Below, in pieces: positions 6,135 through 13,577 of a DNA stretch of 64,000 nt. The stretch comes from Bernardetia sp. ABR2-2B (lineage in GTDB: Bacteria; Bacteroidota; Bacteroidia; Cytophagales; Bernardetiaceae), in contig NZ_CP147020.1 in the NCBI RefSeq assembly GCF_037126435.1, forward strand, positions 2,097,293-2,161,292, read 5' to 3'. Every line of letters starts with the position of its first letter. Position 1 is the first letter of the stretch. The notes beneath the pieces are model-generated. The model searched no databases and had not been told where the DNA came from. It saw nothing but the letters and a program-made list of their open reading frames with translations. The position numbers and the translations under genes were made by a program.

Positions 6135-9029
6135 ATGGAATACAATCCACGTCTTATCGAACCCAAATGGCAATTAGCTTGGGAAGAAAAAGAGGTTTAT
6201 AAAGTTGAAAATGATACTACAAAACCGAAATATTATGTATTAGATATGTTTCCTTACCCTTCGGGTTCTGGGCTTCATGTCGGTCATCCACTTGGTTATA
6301 TTGCTTCAGATATTTTGAGTAGGTTTAAGCGTTTGAAGGGATTTAATGTTCTTCATCCGATGGGGTTTGATTCTTTTGGTCTTCCTGCCGAGCAGTACGC
6401 TATCGAAACAGGTCAGCATCCAGCCATAACAACAGCGCAAAATATTCAGACCTTCAAAGCACAATTTGATAAGATTGGTTTTTCATTTGATTGGTCAAGA
6501 GAAGTCAGAACTTCAAACCCAGATTATTACCGTTGGACACAATGGATTTTCAAACAGCTTTTCGAATCATTTTATAATAATGAAACAGAAAGAGCTGAAG
6601 AAATTCAAAAATTAATTACAACTTTCGAAACAGAAGGAAATCAAAAAGTAGATGCAGCTTGTGATGATGATACGCCTTCTTTTTCAGCAGAGGAATGGAA
6701 AAACTTTACAGAAAAAGAAAAATCAGATGTTTTATTAAAATATCGTTTGGCATATAAATCAGAAGCAATTGTAAACTGGTGTGCCGAATTAGGTTCTGTG
6801 TTGGCACATGATGAAATAAAAGATGGTCTTTCAGAGCGTGGTGGTTATCCTGTCGAAAGAAAAAAAATGCCTCAATGGATGATGCGTACAACAGCTTATT
6901 CAGACCGTCTTTTGAGTGGTTTGGAAGAGGTAGAATGGTCAGATGCACTCAAAGAAATGCAAAAAAATTGGATTGGAAAATCCTACGGTGCAGAACTTAG
7001 TTTTCAAATTGAAGAAAATAAGGATAATCGGAAAAGCGAAGAATTAAAAGAACTTATTGCCTTCACTACTCGCCCAGATACAATTTATGGAGTAACTTAT
7101 ATTGCCCTTGCCCCAGAGCTTGAAATAATTGATGAGCTTACTACGAAAGAGCAACGAGCAGCCGTAGAGAATTATGTCAAAGTTGCTAAAAACCGTTCGG
7201 AGAGAGAGCGTCAGACAGAAGTAAAAACTGTTTCGGGTGTCTTTACAGGAAGTTATGTAATTAATCCAATTTCTGGAAAAAGAACTCCTATTTGGGTCGC
7301 TGATTATGTTCTTTCTGGGTATGGAACAGGTGTTGTGATGGGCGTACCGTCGTCTGATGAGCGAGATTTTCGTTTTGCTACTCATTTTGGTTTGGATATT
7401 ATAAAAGTAATCAAAGAAACCAAAACCGATTCAACTGGAAATGTTTTGGAAGCCTACACAGAAAAAACAGGCGAAATAATGAATTCTGATTTTCTTGATG
7501 GAATGTCTGTAAAAGATGCCATTCAAGCAGCTATCAAAAAGCTAGAAGAGAAAAAAGCAGGTACAGGAAAAATAAACTTTAGGCTTAGAGATGCTGCTTT
7601 TGGTCGCCAAAGATATTGGGGAGAGCCGATTCCGATTTACTATAAAGATGATATTCCTCATTCTTTACCTGACTTAGACTTACCACTGATGCTTCCAGAA
7701 GTAGATAGTTACAAGCCAACGGCAGAAGGCGAACCACCTCTAGGACGTGCAGAAGGCTTTGTTTATCAAGGAAAATATCCTTATGAGCTTACCACAATGC
7801 CGGGGTGGGCAGGTTCTTCTTGGTATTTCTTGCGTTATACTGACCCTCAAAATATGCGTGTTTTTGCCTCAAAAGAAGCTGTAGATTATTGGAATCAAGT
7901 TGATGTTTATATCGGTGGCGCAGAACACGCCGTAGGTCATTTGTTGTATTCTCGTTTCTTTACTAAGTTTTTACACGATAAAGGATTTTTGAATTTTGAT
8001 GAGCCATTCAAAAAACTAGTAAATCAAGGAATGATTCAAGGAAAATCTAGTTTGATTTATCGTATTAGTGGTTTCCAAGTTTATTTGAGTGAAGGAATTT
8101 ATCAGCAAGTAGAAAGTCTAACCTCTGATGCAGAAAAAATAGAAGGAATAAACGAAGTAGCAGGACATGAAGCTATTCCAGCAAATACAAAAATTAGTAT
8201 TACTCCTCTTCACGTTCCTGTAAGTATGGTAAAAGATGATGTTTTAGATATTGAAAAGTATCAAAAATTCAGACCAGAGACAGAAAACGCAGAATTTATC
8301 AAAGAAGAAAATGGCAGTTTTGTTTGTGGTTCGCAAGTAGAAAAAATGTCTAAACGTCTTCATAATGTTGTCAATCCTGATGATGTAGTTTCAGAATATA
8401 GTGCTGATGCGCTTCGTTTGTACGAAATGTTTTTAGGTCCTTTAGAGTATTCAAAGCCTTGGGATACAAGTGGAATTGATGGCGTTCAGAAATTTTTGAG
8501 AAAAGTATGGCGTTTGTTCTATGACAATAATGGCGATTTGGTTTTGACAAATGAAAAGCCAACAAAAGAAGAGTTTAAGACACTTCACAAAACCATCAAA
8601 AAAATAGAAGATGATATTGAGCGTTTGTCTTTAAATACTTCTGTAAGTGCTTTTATGATTTGTGTAAACGAGCTTACTTCGATGAAATGCCACAAGAGAG
8701 AGATTTTAGAGCCGTTTTTGGTTATTCTTTCTTCTTTTGCACCTCATATTACCGAAGAGCTTTGGCATATTGCTTTAGAAAAAGACACTTCTATTATTAA
8801 GGCAGAATTTCCAGTTTATAATGAAGAATATTTGAAAGAAAATGAATTTGAATATCCAGTTTCGATAAATGGAAAAGTACGTGCTAAAATGTCTTTTGCC
8901 TTAGAAACGCCAAAAGAAGATATTGAAAAGCACGTTTTGGGAGATGAAACTATTCAGAAATGGCTAGAAGGAAAAACTCCAAAGCGTTTTATCTTAGTAC
9001 CTAAGAAGATTGTTAATATTGTGATTTAA
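6135..9029 (+). CDS. leuS: Leucyl-tRNA synthetase
   Basis: The 964-residue class I synthetase charges tRNA-Leu. The HIGH motif appears as HVGH at residues 48-51 (PYPSGSGLHVGHPLG) and the KMSKS motif as KMSKR at 737-741 (EKMSKRLHNVVNPDD). The CP1 editing region follows with TTRPDTIYGVTY and YGTGVVMGVPSSDERD (residues about 310-420). The C-terminus has the anticodon-binding helices and ends FPVYNEEYLKENEFEYPVSI onward. The protein is about 100 residues longer than the E. coli enzyme because of an insert after WTQWIFKQLFESF (about 55 residues) and another of roughly 85 before KMSKR, both usual in Bacteroidota. It is monocistronic, with a strong terminator at 9039-9075. Confidence 0.98.
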   Translation: MEYNPRLIEPKWQLAWEEKEVYKVENDTTKPKYYVLDMFPYPSGSGLHVGHPLGYIASDILSRFKRLKGFNVLHPMGFDSFGLPAEQYAIETGQHPAITTAQNIQTFKAQFDKIGFSFDWSREVRTSNPDYYRWTQWIFKQLFESFYNNETERAEEIQKLITTFETEGNQKVDAACDDDTPSFSAEEWKNFTEKEKSDVLLKYRLAYKSEAIVNWCAELGSVLAHDEIKDGLSERGGYPVERKKMPQWMMRTTAYSDRLLSGLEEVEWSDALKEMQKNWIGKSYGAELSFQIEENKDNRKSEELKELIAFTTRPDTIYGVTYIALAPELEIIDELTTKEQRAAVENYVKVAKNRSERERQTEVKTVSGVFTGSYVINPISGKRTPIWVADYVLSGYGTGVVMGVPSSDERDFRFATHFGLDIIKVIKETKTDSTGNVLEAYTEKTGEIMNSDFLDGMSVKDAIQAAIKKLEEKKAGTGKINFRLRDAAFGRQRYWGEPIPIYYKDDIPHSLPDLDLPLMLPEVDSYKPTAEGEPPLGRAEGFVYQGKYPYELTTMPGWAGSSWYFLRYTDPQNMRVFASKEAVDYWNQVDVYIGGAEHAVGHLLYSRFFTKFLHDKGFLNFDEPFKKLVNQGMIQGKSSLIYRISGFQVYLSEGIYQQVESLTSDAEKIEGINEVAGHEAIPANTKISITPLHVPVSMVKDDVLDIEKYQKFRPETENAEFIKEENGSFVCGSQVEKMSKRLHNVVNPDDVVSEYSADALRLYEMFLGPLEYSKPWDTSGIDGVQKFLRKVWRLFYDNNGDLVLTNEKPTKEEFKTLHKTIKKIEDDIERLSLNTSVSAFMICVNELTSMKCHKREILEPFLVILSSFAPHITEELWHIALEKDTSIIKAEFPVYNEEYLKENEFEYPVSINGKVRAKMSFALETPKEDIEKHVLGDETIQKWLEGKTPKRFILVPKKIVNIVI

Positions 9030-9038
9030 TATTTTTAT

Positions 9039-9075
9039 CGAACGGTTCACTTTGAGTGAACCGTTCGTTTTTTTT
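9039..9075 (+). terminator. Rho-independent terminator of leuS
   Basis: A perfect 13-bp GC-containing stem (9039-9051 with 9055-9067) encloses a TTG loop and is followed by eight T residues. It is a textbook terminator ten bases after the leuS stop. Confidence 0.93.
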
Positions 9076-9083
9076 ATAATTTT

Positions 9084-9561
9084 ATGTTAGAATTTGATAA
9101 TAAAGGCTTTTTGATTCCTAATGATGTAATTCCTTCTAGTTTACAAGAGCTAGAACAATTTTTTGTGCTAGAAATGCCAACAGGACAGAGGAAACATCAT
9201 TTTGATTCTTATCTAAATTACTCTAAAGAATTAAAAAAACTTTGTAAAGATATTGAATTAACACAATGGATTGATGGTTCTTTTGTTACAAAAAAAGAAA
9301 ATCCAAATGATATAGATTTAGTTACTTTTTTGGATTTTGAGAGTACAAAATCTATCCACCATCTTTTAGAAAGTTTTGGAAAAGGTTCATCAAAAACTAT
9401 CTATGAAGTAGATGCGTATATAGTTTATACCTATTCTATTGATGATAAAAGGTATTTTCTTTATCAAAGTGATAGCACGTTGGATACATAAGTTTACTAA
9501 GACTAGACCAAATAAAAGAGGTCGTTCAATGAAGAAAGGATTTTTAGAAATTAAATTTTAA
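9084..9561 (+). pseudogene. DUF6932-like nucleotidyltransferase-fold protein, frameshifted near its C-terminus
   Basis: The intact frame from ATG 9084 gives 135 residues, stopping at 9491. It contains WIDGSFVTKKENPNDIDLV, the GS...DxD signature of the nucleotidyltransferase fold as found in DUF6932 proteins. If the reading is shifted by +1 between about 9472 and 9478, it continues as RWIHKFTKTRPNKRGRSMKK then GFLEIKF to a TAA at 9559-9561. That is the kind of basic W..F..TR..R.G...KGFLEI tail I expect for this family. A one-base insertion or two-base deletion explains this. The shorter form may still be made. Family members often precede a small partner gene; here 9573-9872 follows 11 bases later. 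Confidence applies to the frameshift reading. Confidence 0.65.
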
Positions 9562-9572
9562 ACATATAAATT

Positions 9573-9872
9573 ATGGACAAATATAAAATATACAAATTAT
9601 TAGACCTTATTGAGCAGATAAATGAAGTAAATAAAATGATAAAACTTCATAGTGAAAATGATTCTGAATTTATGGCTTCTCAATATAGAGTAGAAAAGTC
9701 TGAATACATTGCAGAACTAATAAAAACACTAAACTCTTCTAAAGTTCAGACAGAAGAAAATTATTTATTACTCAGCCGTCTGCTTAATGAATTTTATCCA
9801 AATAATAACTTGATGCAAAAAGAAAACATCAATTATGAAGAGGAGTTTGCTAGGTTAGGTAATGCTTCATAA
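9573..9872 (+). CDS. Small helical protein, possible partner of the upstream nucleotidyltransferase-like gene
   Basis: The 99-residue soluble protein has no signal or membrane segment. It is Glu/Lys/Asn-rich with heptad-like Leu/Ile spacing (LLDLIEQINEVNKMIKLHS, then EYIAELIKTLN), so a short coiled coil or helical hairpin is likely. I recognise no family. Its position 11 bases after the DUF6932-like gene resembles two-gene toxin-antitoxin-like pairs in which a small helical protein accompanies a nucleotidyltransferase; that comparison is inference. The downstream membrane-protein gene starts 15 bases after its stop, so all may share a transcript. Confidence 0.6.
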   Translation: MDKYKIYKLLDLIEQINEVNKMIKLHSENDSEFMASQYRVEKSEYIAELIKTLNSSKVQTEENYLLLSRLLNEFYPNNNLMQKENINYEEEFARLGNAS

Positions 9873-9887
9873 AACAAATTGAAACCT

Positions 9888-10460
9888 ATGAAAACCAAAC
9901 TCATCAAATTTCACTTCATCATTCTACTTATTTTAGTGGTAAATTTCATAATTACACTAAGTTTTGATATTGGACTGAATAATTATATCAAAATTGGATT
10001 GAAGATTCTTCTTTATGGAAGTGCTTTAGTTGGTTCTGTTGCATTCTTCAAACCTTTTAAATTTGTAACAGCTTATTTTTCTCTATATGTAATTTCTCCA
10101 CTACTGATTTTTTTGGCTTGGTTAGCTGATGGAATTTTTGGTGCTATCTTAGCAAGTGTTTTTGTAGGAATATTTTATACTTCCACACCTGTTTATAAAC
10201 AAGATAATTATGAAATTCATAGTGCATTTAAAGGTTTTATGGGAAACTGTTGTAGATATGAAGTATATAAAAATAACTTTCTATTCTCAAAGAATACATC
10301 AACATTTGCTTATACAGAATACACAACCATAAATGGTGAAAAAGTAGAAGAATTAGCTCCTTTTTTAGATGGTTCGAAAATTAAAAACATCAAAATTGAA
10401 AACGATAGTATTTTTATAGAATTTAAAGATAATTCTAGTAGAAGTTTTGAGCTTGATTAA
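9888..10460 (+). CDS. Membrane protein, tandem paralogue A
   Basis: The protein (190 residues from ATG 9888) begins MKTKLIKFHFIILLILVVN. It has about four hydrophobic segments in the first 110 residues, then a soluble C-terminal domain containing TPVYKQDNYEIHS and ending in beta-rich sequence (NDSIFIEFKDNSSRSFELD). I chose ATG 9888 over the TTG at 9879 because the next gene begins with the same residues and nearly the same bases at its ATG. It is paralogous to 10478-11107, with VPVYKQ.DYE and NDSIFI.F shared near matching positions. No known family is recognised. It is likely an inner-membrane protein with a C-terminal domain of unknown orientation. Confidence 0.65.
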   Translation: MKTKLIKFHFIILLILVVNFIITLSFDIGLNNYIKIGLKILLYGSALVGSVAFFKPFKFVTAYFSLYVISPLLIFLAWLADGIFGAILASVFVGIFYTSTPVYKQDNYEIHSAFKGFMGNCCRYEVYKNNFLFSKNTSTFAYTEYTTINGEKVEELAPFLDGSKIKNIKIENDSIFIEFKDNSSRSFELD

Positions 10461-10477
10461 ATACTGAATATACAACT

Positions 10478-11107
10478 ATGAAAACCAAACTAATCAAATT
10501 TCACTTCATCATTCTACTTATTTTAGTGGTTAATTTATTTATCATTGATGGATATAATTTCGGACTAAATAGCTACGCAAAAATGGCTTTAATAGCTCTT
10601 CTTTTTGGAAGTGGCATTTCAATGTTTGCTCTCAATGTCAAGCCAGTATTTAAACTTTTAGTAAGATTATATTCTACCTTTTATATTGCTGTTGCTTTAT
10701 GGATTTCCTCTATTATTTTCACTACTGATAAACATCTTACTCTTGTATTTCCGTATGATTTTTATGAGCCATTACGAATACATGTGCCTGTATATAAACA
10801 GTCTGATTATGAAGTTTACAATTATGACAAAAAAGGTGTTTTAAGTTTTCTTAGTTGTGGTGGTGGTATTGAATCTGGTTATTACTTTTTAGACAAAAAT
10901 TATTTTATTTTTAAAACTAGAATTGGATATTTTTATTCTGGTCATTCTGTAAAGGTTATAAGTGAAGGAAATGATGTGGAATTTACTAAACGTGATGCAT
11001 ACAAATACTTAATGGGAAAGGATATACAAAATATTAATGTATCAAATGATAGTATTTTTATAAACTTCTATGAAAGTGATAATATGGTTTTTGAAATTGA
11101 AAACTAA
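10478..11107 (+). CDS. Membrane protein, tandem paralogue B
   Basis: This 209-residue protein shares its first 19 residues with the gene just upstream; over the first 53 bases the two genes differ at one position. After that the sequences diverge strongly. It keeps several membrane segments up to about residue 90, then VPVYKQSDYEVYN and a beta-rich end (NDSIFINFYESDNMVFEIEN) aligned with the first copy. There is a Gly-rich CGGGIESGYYF segment that the other copy lacks. The function is unknown. The pair looks like an old duplication whose 5' ends were later made uniform, or are held uniform by selection. Confidence 0.65.
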   Translation: MKTKLIKFHFIILLILVVNLFIIDGYNFGLNSYAKMALIALLFGSGISMFALNVKPVFKLLVRLYSTFYIAVALWISSIIFTTDKHLTLVFPYDFYEPLRIHVPVYKQSDYEVYNYDKKGVLSFLSCGGGIESGYYFLDKNYFIFKTRIGYFYSGHSVKVISEGNDVEFTKRDAYKYLMGKDIQNINVSNDSIFINFYESDNMVFEIEN

Positions 11108-11116
11108 AATAACACT

Positions 11117-11716
11117 ATGAAATACAAGAAAGTTACTTTAGAAAATATTGAAGAATTTGCTATTCCTCTTTCTACTCATATTTTGAAATGGAAATTTGAA
11201 TTAGAAAATGAACAAGAATTATATAAAGAATTCGAAGACCAAATTATTCCATTAAATCCAGAGGCTTCAAAATTCTTATATCAATTTCAAAATTCTCAAA
11301 AAATATTGGATTTAGAGGTTAGTCAATATTTTGAAAAAGAAGAAAGTATAATAGTGAAGGAAGATTCAGACAAGGAAGTGAAAAAATGGCTTTATAAGCG
11401 AGGAATTAAATTTGATACAAAAGTATTTTGGTTAGAATCTGAAACACATGCATTTGTTTTAACTTGGAAAATGGTAATTAAATTTTGGGAAAGTATATTT
11501 TTTGCTTCTGATGAAATAATTTGGGATAAGACTTTAAATTGGGTTCTTGGGTATCATCATGAAAGAGCTTTTTATTTTTCAAAAGATAGAATTTATGATA
11601 CAAATACAGAAAGTAAAGAAATAGCTAAAACGAATGAGATTCTAAAAGACTTTAAAAGTAAAGTTTCACAGATAAATTCAAATTCCAAATATACTTCAAA
11701 TCCTTTTCGTTCTTGA
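11117..11716 (+). CDS. Hypothetical soluble protein (possibly DUF2947-like)
   Basis: The 199-residue cytoplasmic protein has no signal peptide. The region about residues 98-160 (KVFWLESETHAFVLTWKM, then IKFWESIFFASDEIIW and WVLGYHHERAFYFSKD) is rich in aromatic residues and resembles, weakly, the DUF2947 pattern of a TW..f..FW..F segment followed by WVL..H.E..FYF. I would not rely on that family name. It lies 9 bases after the tandem membrane proteins and is the last gene of the accessory island, with the minus-strand hibernation factor converging on it. Confidence 0.55.
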   Translation: MKYKKVTLENIEEFAIPLSTHILKWKFELENEQELYKEFEDQIIPLNPEASKFLYQFQNSQKILDLEVSQYFEKEESIIVKEDSDKEVKKWLYKRGIKFDTKVFWLESETHAFVLTWKMVIKFWESIFFASDEIIWDKTLNWVLGYHHERAFYFSKDRIYDTNTESKEIAKTNEILKDFKSKVSQINSNSKYTSNPFRS

Positions 11717-11723
11717 TATTTAC

Positions 11724-11758
11724 CAAAAAAATAAGGCTTAGTCATAGACTAAACCTTA
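11724..11758 (-). terminator. Terminator of the ribosome hibernation gene
   Basis: A 12-bp stem with one mismatch pairs 11732-11743 with 11747-11758 around an ATA loop. The A-run at 11724-11731 reads as U-run on the minus strand, downstream of the gene at 11796-12110. Confidence 0.7.
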
Positions 11759-11795
11759 CATAAAAATCGCTTCTGAATTAGAAGAACTTCTTTTC

Positions 11796-12110
11796 TTAAC
11801 GATTCTGTATTTTTCCTAAGAAACTATCCAAAGCAGCTTTTGCTTTATCAATCGCCGATGAAACAGCTTTTTCAATTGTGTCTTCTTGTGCCGAAACAGT
11901 AATAGGTTGTCTTCCTTCAAATCTTGATTCTAATACACATTTTATGTCATCAGGACCTCCTTTTTTTCCATTTTCATCAGAAATATGGACTTCTACTCTA
12001 GTAACATGCTCATCATATCTATCTAGTTTTTTTGATATTAAGTCAGAAAAAAATTCTTGAGTTCTTGCGTCTCCATCAATAGTGTTGTCTGTGTTAAATT
12101 GAACTTTCAT
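11796..12110 (-). CDS. raiA: Ribosome hibernation-promoting factor, HPF/RaiA family
   Basis: The 104-residue protein has the short-form HPF/YfiA beta-alpha-beta-beta-beta-alpha fold: strand MKVQFNTDNTI, helix FSDLISKKLDRYD, strands VTRVEVHISDENGKKGG and KCVLESRFEGRQPITVSA, then the long basic helix AVSSAIDKAKAALDSFLG. Members bind the decoding centre of the 30S subunit in stationary phase and block tRNA and mRNA binding. It lacks the C-terminal dimerisation domain of long HPF. It is monocistronic with its own terminator. Confidence 0.9.
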   Translation of the reverse strand: MKVQFNTDNTIDGDARTQEFFSDLISKKLDRYDEHVTRVEVHISDENGKKGGPDDIKCVLESRFEGRQPITVSAQEDTIEKAVSSAIDKAKAALDSFLGKIQNR

Positions 12111-12251
12111 TAAGTGTTTTTTTAGGTTAAAAAATATAAGTTTATAAAAAAGAACGAGCCTTTGATAACTAACACCAATTTTTGATAGAAGGTTTGTAAT
12201 TAATCAGAATAATTCAGAGAAATGAGAATCGTAGAAGCTAATGCAACAAAA

Positions 12252-12944
12252 TTATCTCTTTCCAAAAATAGCACTTCCTACACGTACAAGCGTTGCACCT
12301 TCTTCAATAGCAATTGGATAATCTCCACTCATTCCCATAGATAACTCTTTAAAATCTATGTTCTTTTTTGTCATATTTTCATTGAATGAATCTTGATTTT
12401 CCTTTATTTTATCAAAAAGACTTTTTAGTTTCTTAAACTCTGAACGAACTTGATTTTCATTATCTGTAAAGGTTGCCATTCCCATCAGACCGACAAGTTT
12501 TATGTTTTCAAAGGTTTTTAATTCTTCATTTTCTAAGATTTCATAGAGTTCCTTTTCATCTAAGCCAAACTTCGTATCTTCTTCTGCAATGTGCATTTGT
12601 AACAAACACTCAATTACTCTTTCGTTTTGTGCAGCTCTTTTATTTATTTCTTTGAGTAACTTAAAACTCTCAACAGAATGAATCATCGAAACAAAAGGTG
12701 CAATATATTTCGTTTTTTTGGTTTGAAGAGTTCCTATTAAATGCCATTCTATATCTTTTGGTAGCTTTTCATACTTTTCTGTAAGTTCTTGTACTCGGTT
12801 TTCTCCAAAGGCTTTGAAGCCCAAATCATATAATGTTTGTAATTTTTCTAAAGGATGAGTTTTGGTAACAGCAATTAATTTTGCCTCTGAGTTTTCTAGT
12901 TTTGATAAAATTTCATCTAAATTTTCTTTGATAGACTCTTTCAT
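12252..12944 (-). CDS. PLP homeostasis protein, YggS/PLPBP family
   Basis: The protein (230 residues from ATG 12944) has the alanine-racemase-like TIM barrel of YggS. The PLP lysine is Lys28 in KLIAVTKTHPLEKL, followed by FGENRVQEL, IEWHLIGTLQTKK and the C-terminal SMGMSGDYPIAIEEGATLVR, all family hallmarks. YggS proteins bind pyridoxal phosphate and affect vitamin B6 and amino-acid balance without a known reaction. An ATG at 12989 would add 15 residues and overlap the upstream gene. The shorter start fits homologues, and the skipped stretch lies over a 12-bp direct repeat. The gene probably shares a transcript with 12979-13557. Confidence 0.9.
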   Translation of the reverse strand: MKESIKENLDEILSKLENSEAKLIAVTKTHPLEKLQTLYDLGFKAFGENRVQELTEKYEKLPKDIEWHLIGTLQTKKTKYIAPFVSMIHSVESFKLLKEINKRAAQNERVIECLLQMHIAEEDTKFGLDEKELYEILENEELKTFENIKLVGLMGMATFTDNENQVRSEFKKLKSLFDKIKENQDSFNENMTKKNIDFKELSMGMSGDYPIAIEEGATLVRVGSAIFGKR

Positions 12945-12947
12945 TTC

Positions 12948-12973
12948 TAATTCGTAATTTTTAATTCGTAATT
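12948..12973. repeat. Two copies of a 12-bp direct repeat at the yggS start
   Basis: TAATTCGTAATT occurs at 12948-12959 and again at 12962-12973, two bases apart, just upstream of the preferred yggS start. Each copy is nearly self-complementary (AATTACGAATTA). It may be a simple slippage product. Confidence 0.6.
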
Positions 12974-12978
12974 GACTT

Positions 12979-13557
12979 TTATTTACCATATTTTTCTAAA
13001 AAACCTTCCCAATCTTTGGGAATATCTTGTATGACGGCATCACCTTTTGTTGCTAGATTAGTATGCAGAAAAGTAAGTATAAATTCTACTTCATTTTTAT
13101 AATCAAATTGTAAATCAGGGTGTAATTTGATAAGTTTTTTCAAAGCAAAATCCATTCGCTTACAAACATAAGCTCCAAATTTATCAGCACGATAAGCATA
13201 TTTTTTCAGAAAACTTTCTTGTTTTTTGAAGGTTTGGGAGAGTAAATACAAAGTTAATTCTATTTCTCCCTTTTTGTCTTTTGTGATTTTGACATGGCGA
13301 GTAATTGCTCCGTTTTCTGTTCGCATTGCCATCATCAACCAACCAGGTGTTCCGTGATTGTAACTTGCCATAGTATCAACTTCTTCTTTTATCTCTTCAG
13401 CTAATGCTTTTGTTTCGTTTTCGTCTCCAAAAAGCTCATGTTCTAGTCTTGCAATGAGTAGTTCATCTTTTGCAATCAGACGAAGTAGTATTTTATCTTT
13501 CTCTTTTTGTGGCATTTGACAAATTGCCTCCTTTAACTCTTTTGCTATTTTTGCCAT
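12979..13557 (-). CDS. Conserved-looking hypothetical protein upstream of yggS
   Basis: The 192-residue cytoplasmic protein has no signal or membrane helices. The N-terminal part (AICQMPQKEKDKILLRLIAK) and middle (LLSQTFKKQESFLKKYAYRA, FGAYVCKRMDFALKKLIKL) are mostly helical, and it ends DIPKDWEGFLEKYGK. I do not recognise a domain. Its stop lies 35 bases from the chosen yggS start and its own start is 20 bases from the 7TM/SpoIIE gene end, so the three minus-strand genes probably form one operon. Confidence 0.7.
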   Translation of the reverse strand: MAKIAKELKEAICQMPQKEKDKILLRLIAKDELLIARLEHELFGDENETKALAEEIKEEVDTMASYNHGTPGWLMMAMRTENGAITRHVKITKDKKGEIELTLYLLSQTFKKQESFLKKYAYRADKFGAYVCKRMDFALKKLIKLHPDLQFDYKNEVEFILTFLHTNLATKGDAVIQDIPKDWEGFLEKYGK

Positions 13558-13577
13558 AGATTAAATTAATTTCTGAT

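Noticed and set aside
9465-9495. Programmed ribosomal frameshift in the nucleotidyltransferase-like gene
   Set aside because: No slippery heptamer, rare-codon stall or strong downstream hairpin is seen at the site; mutation or sequencing error is simpler.
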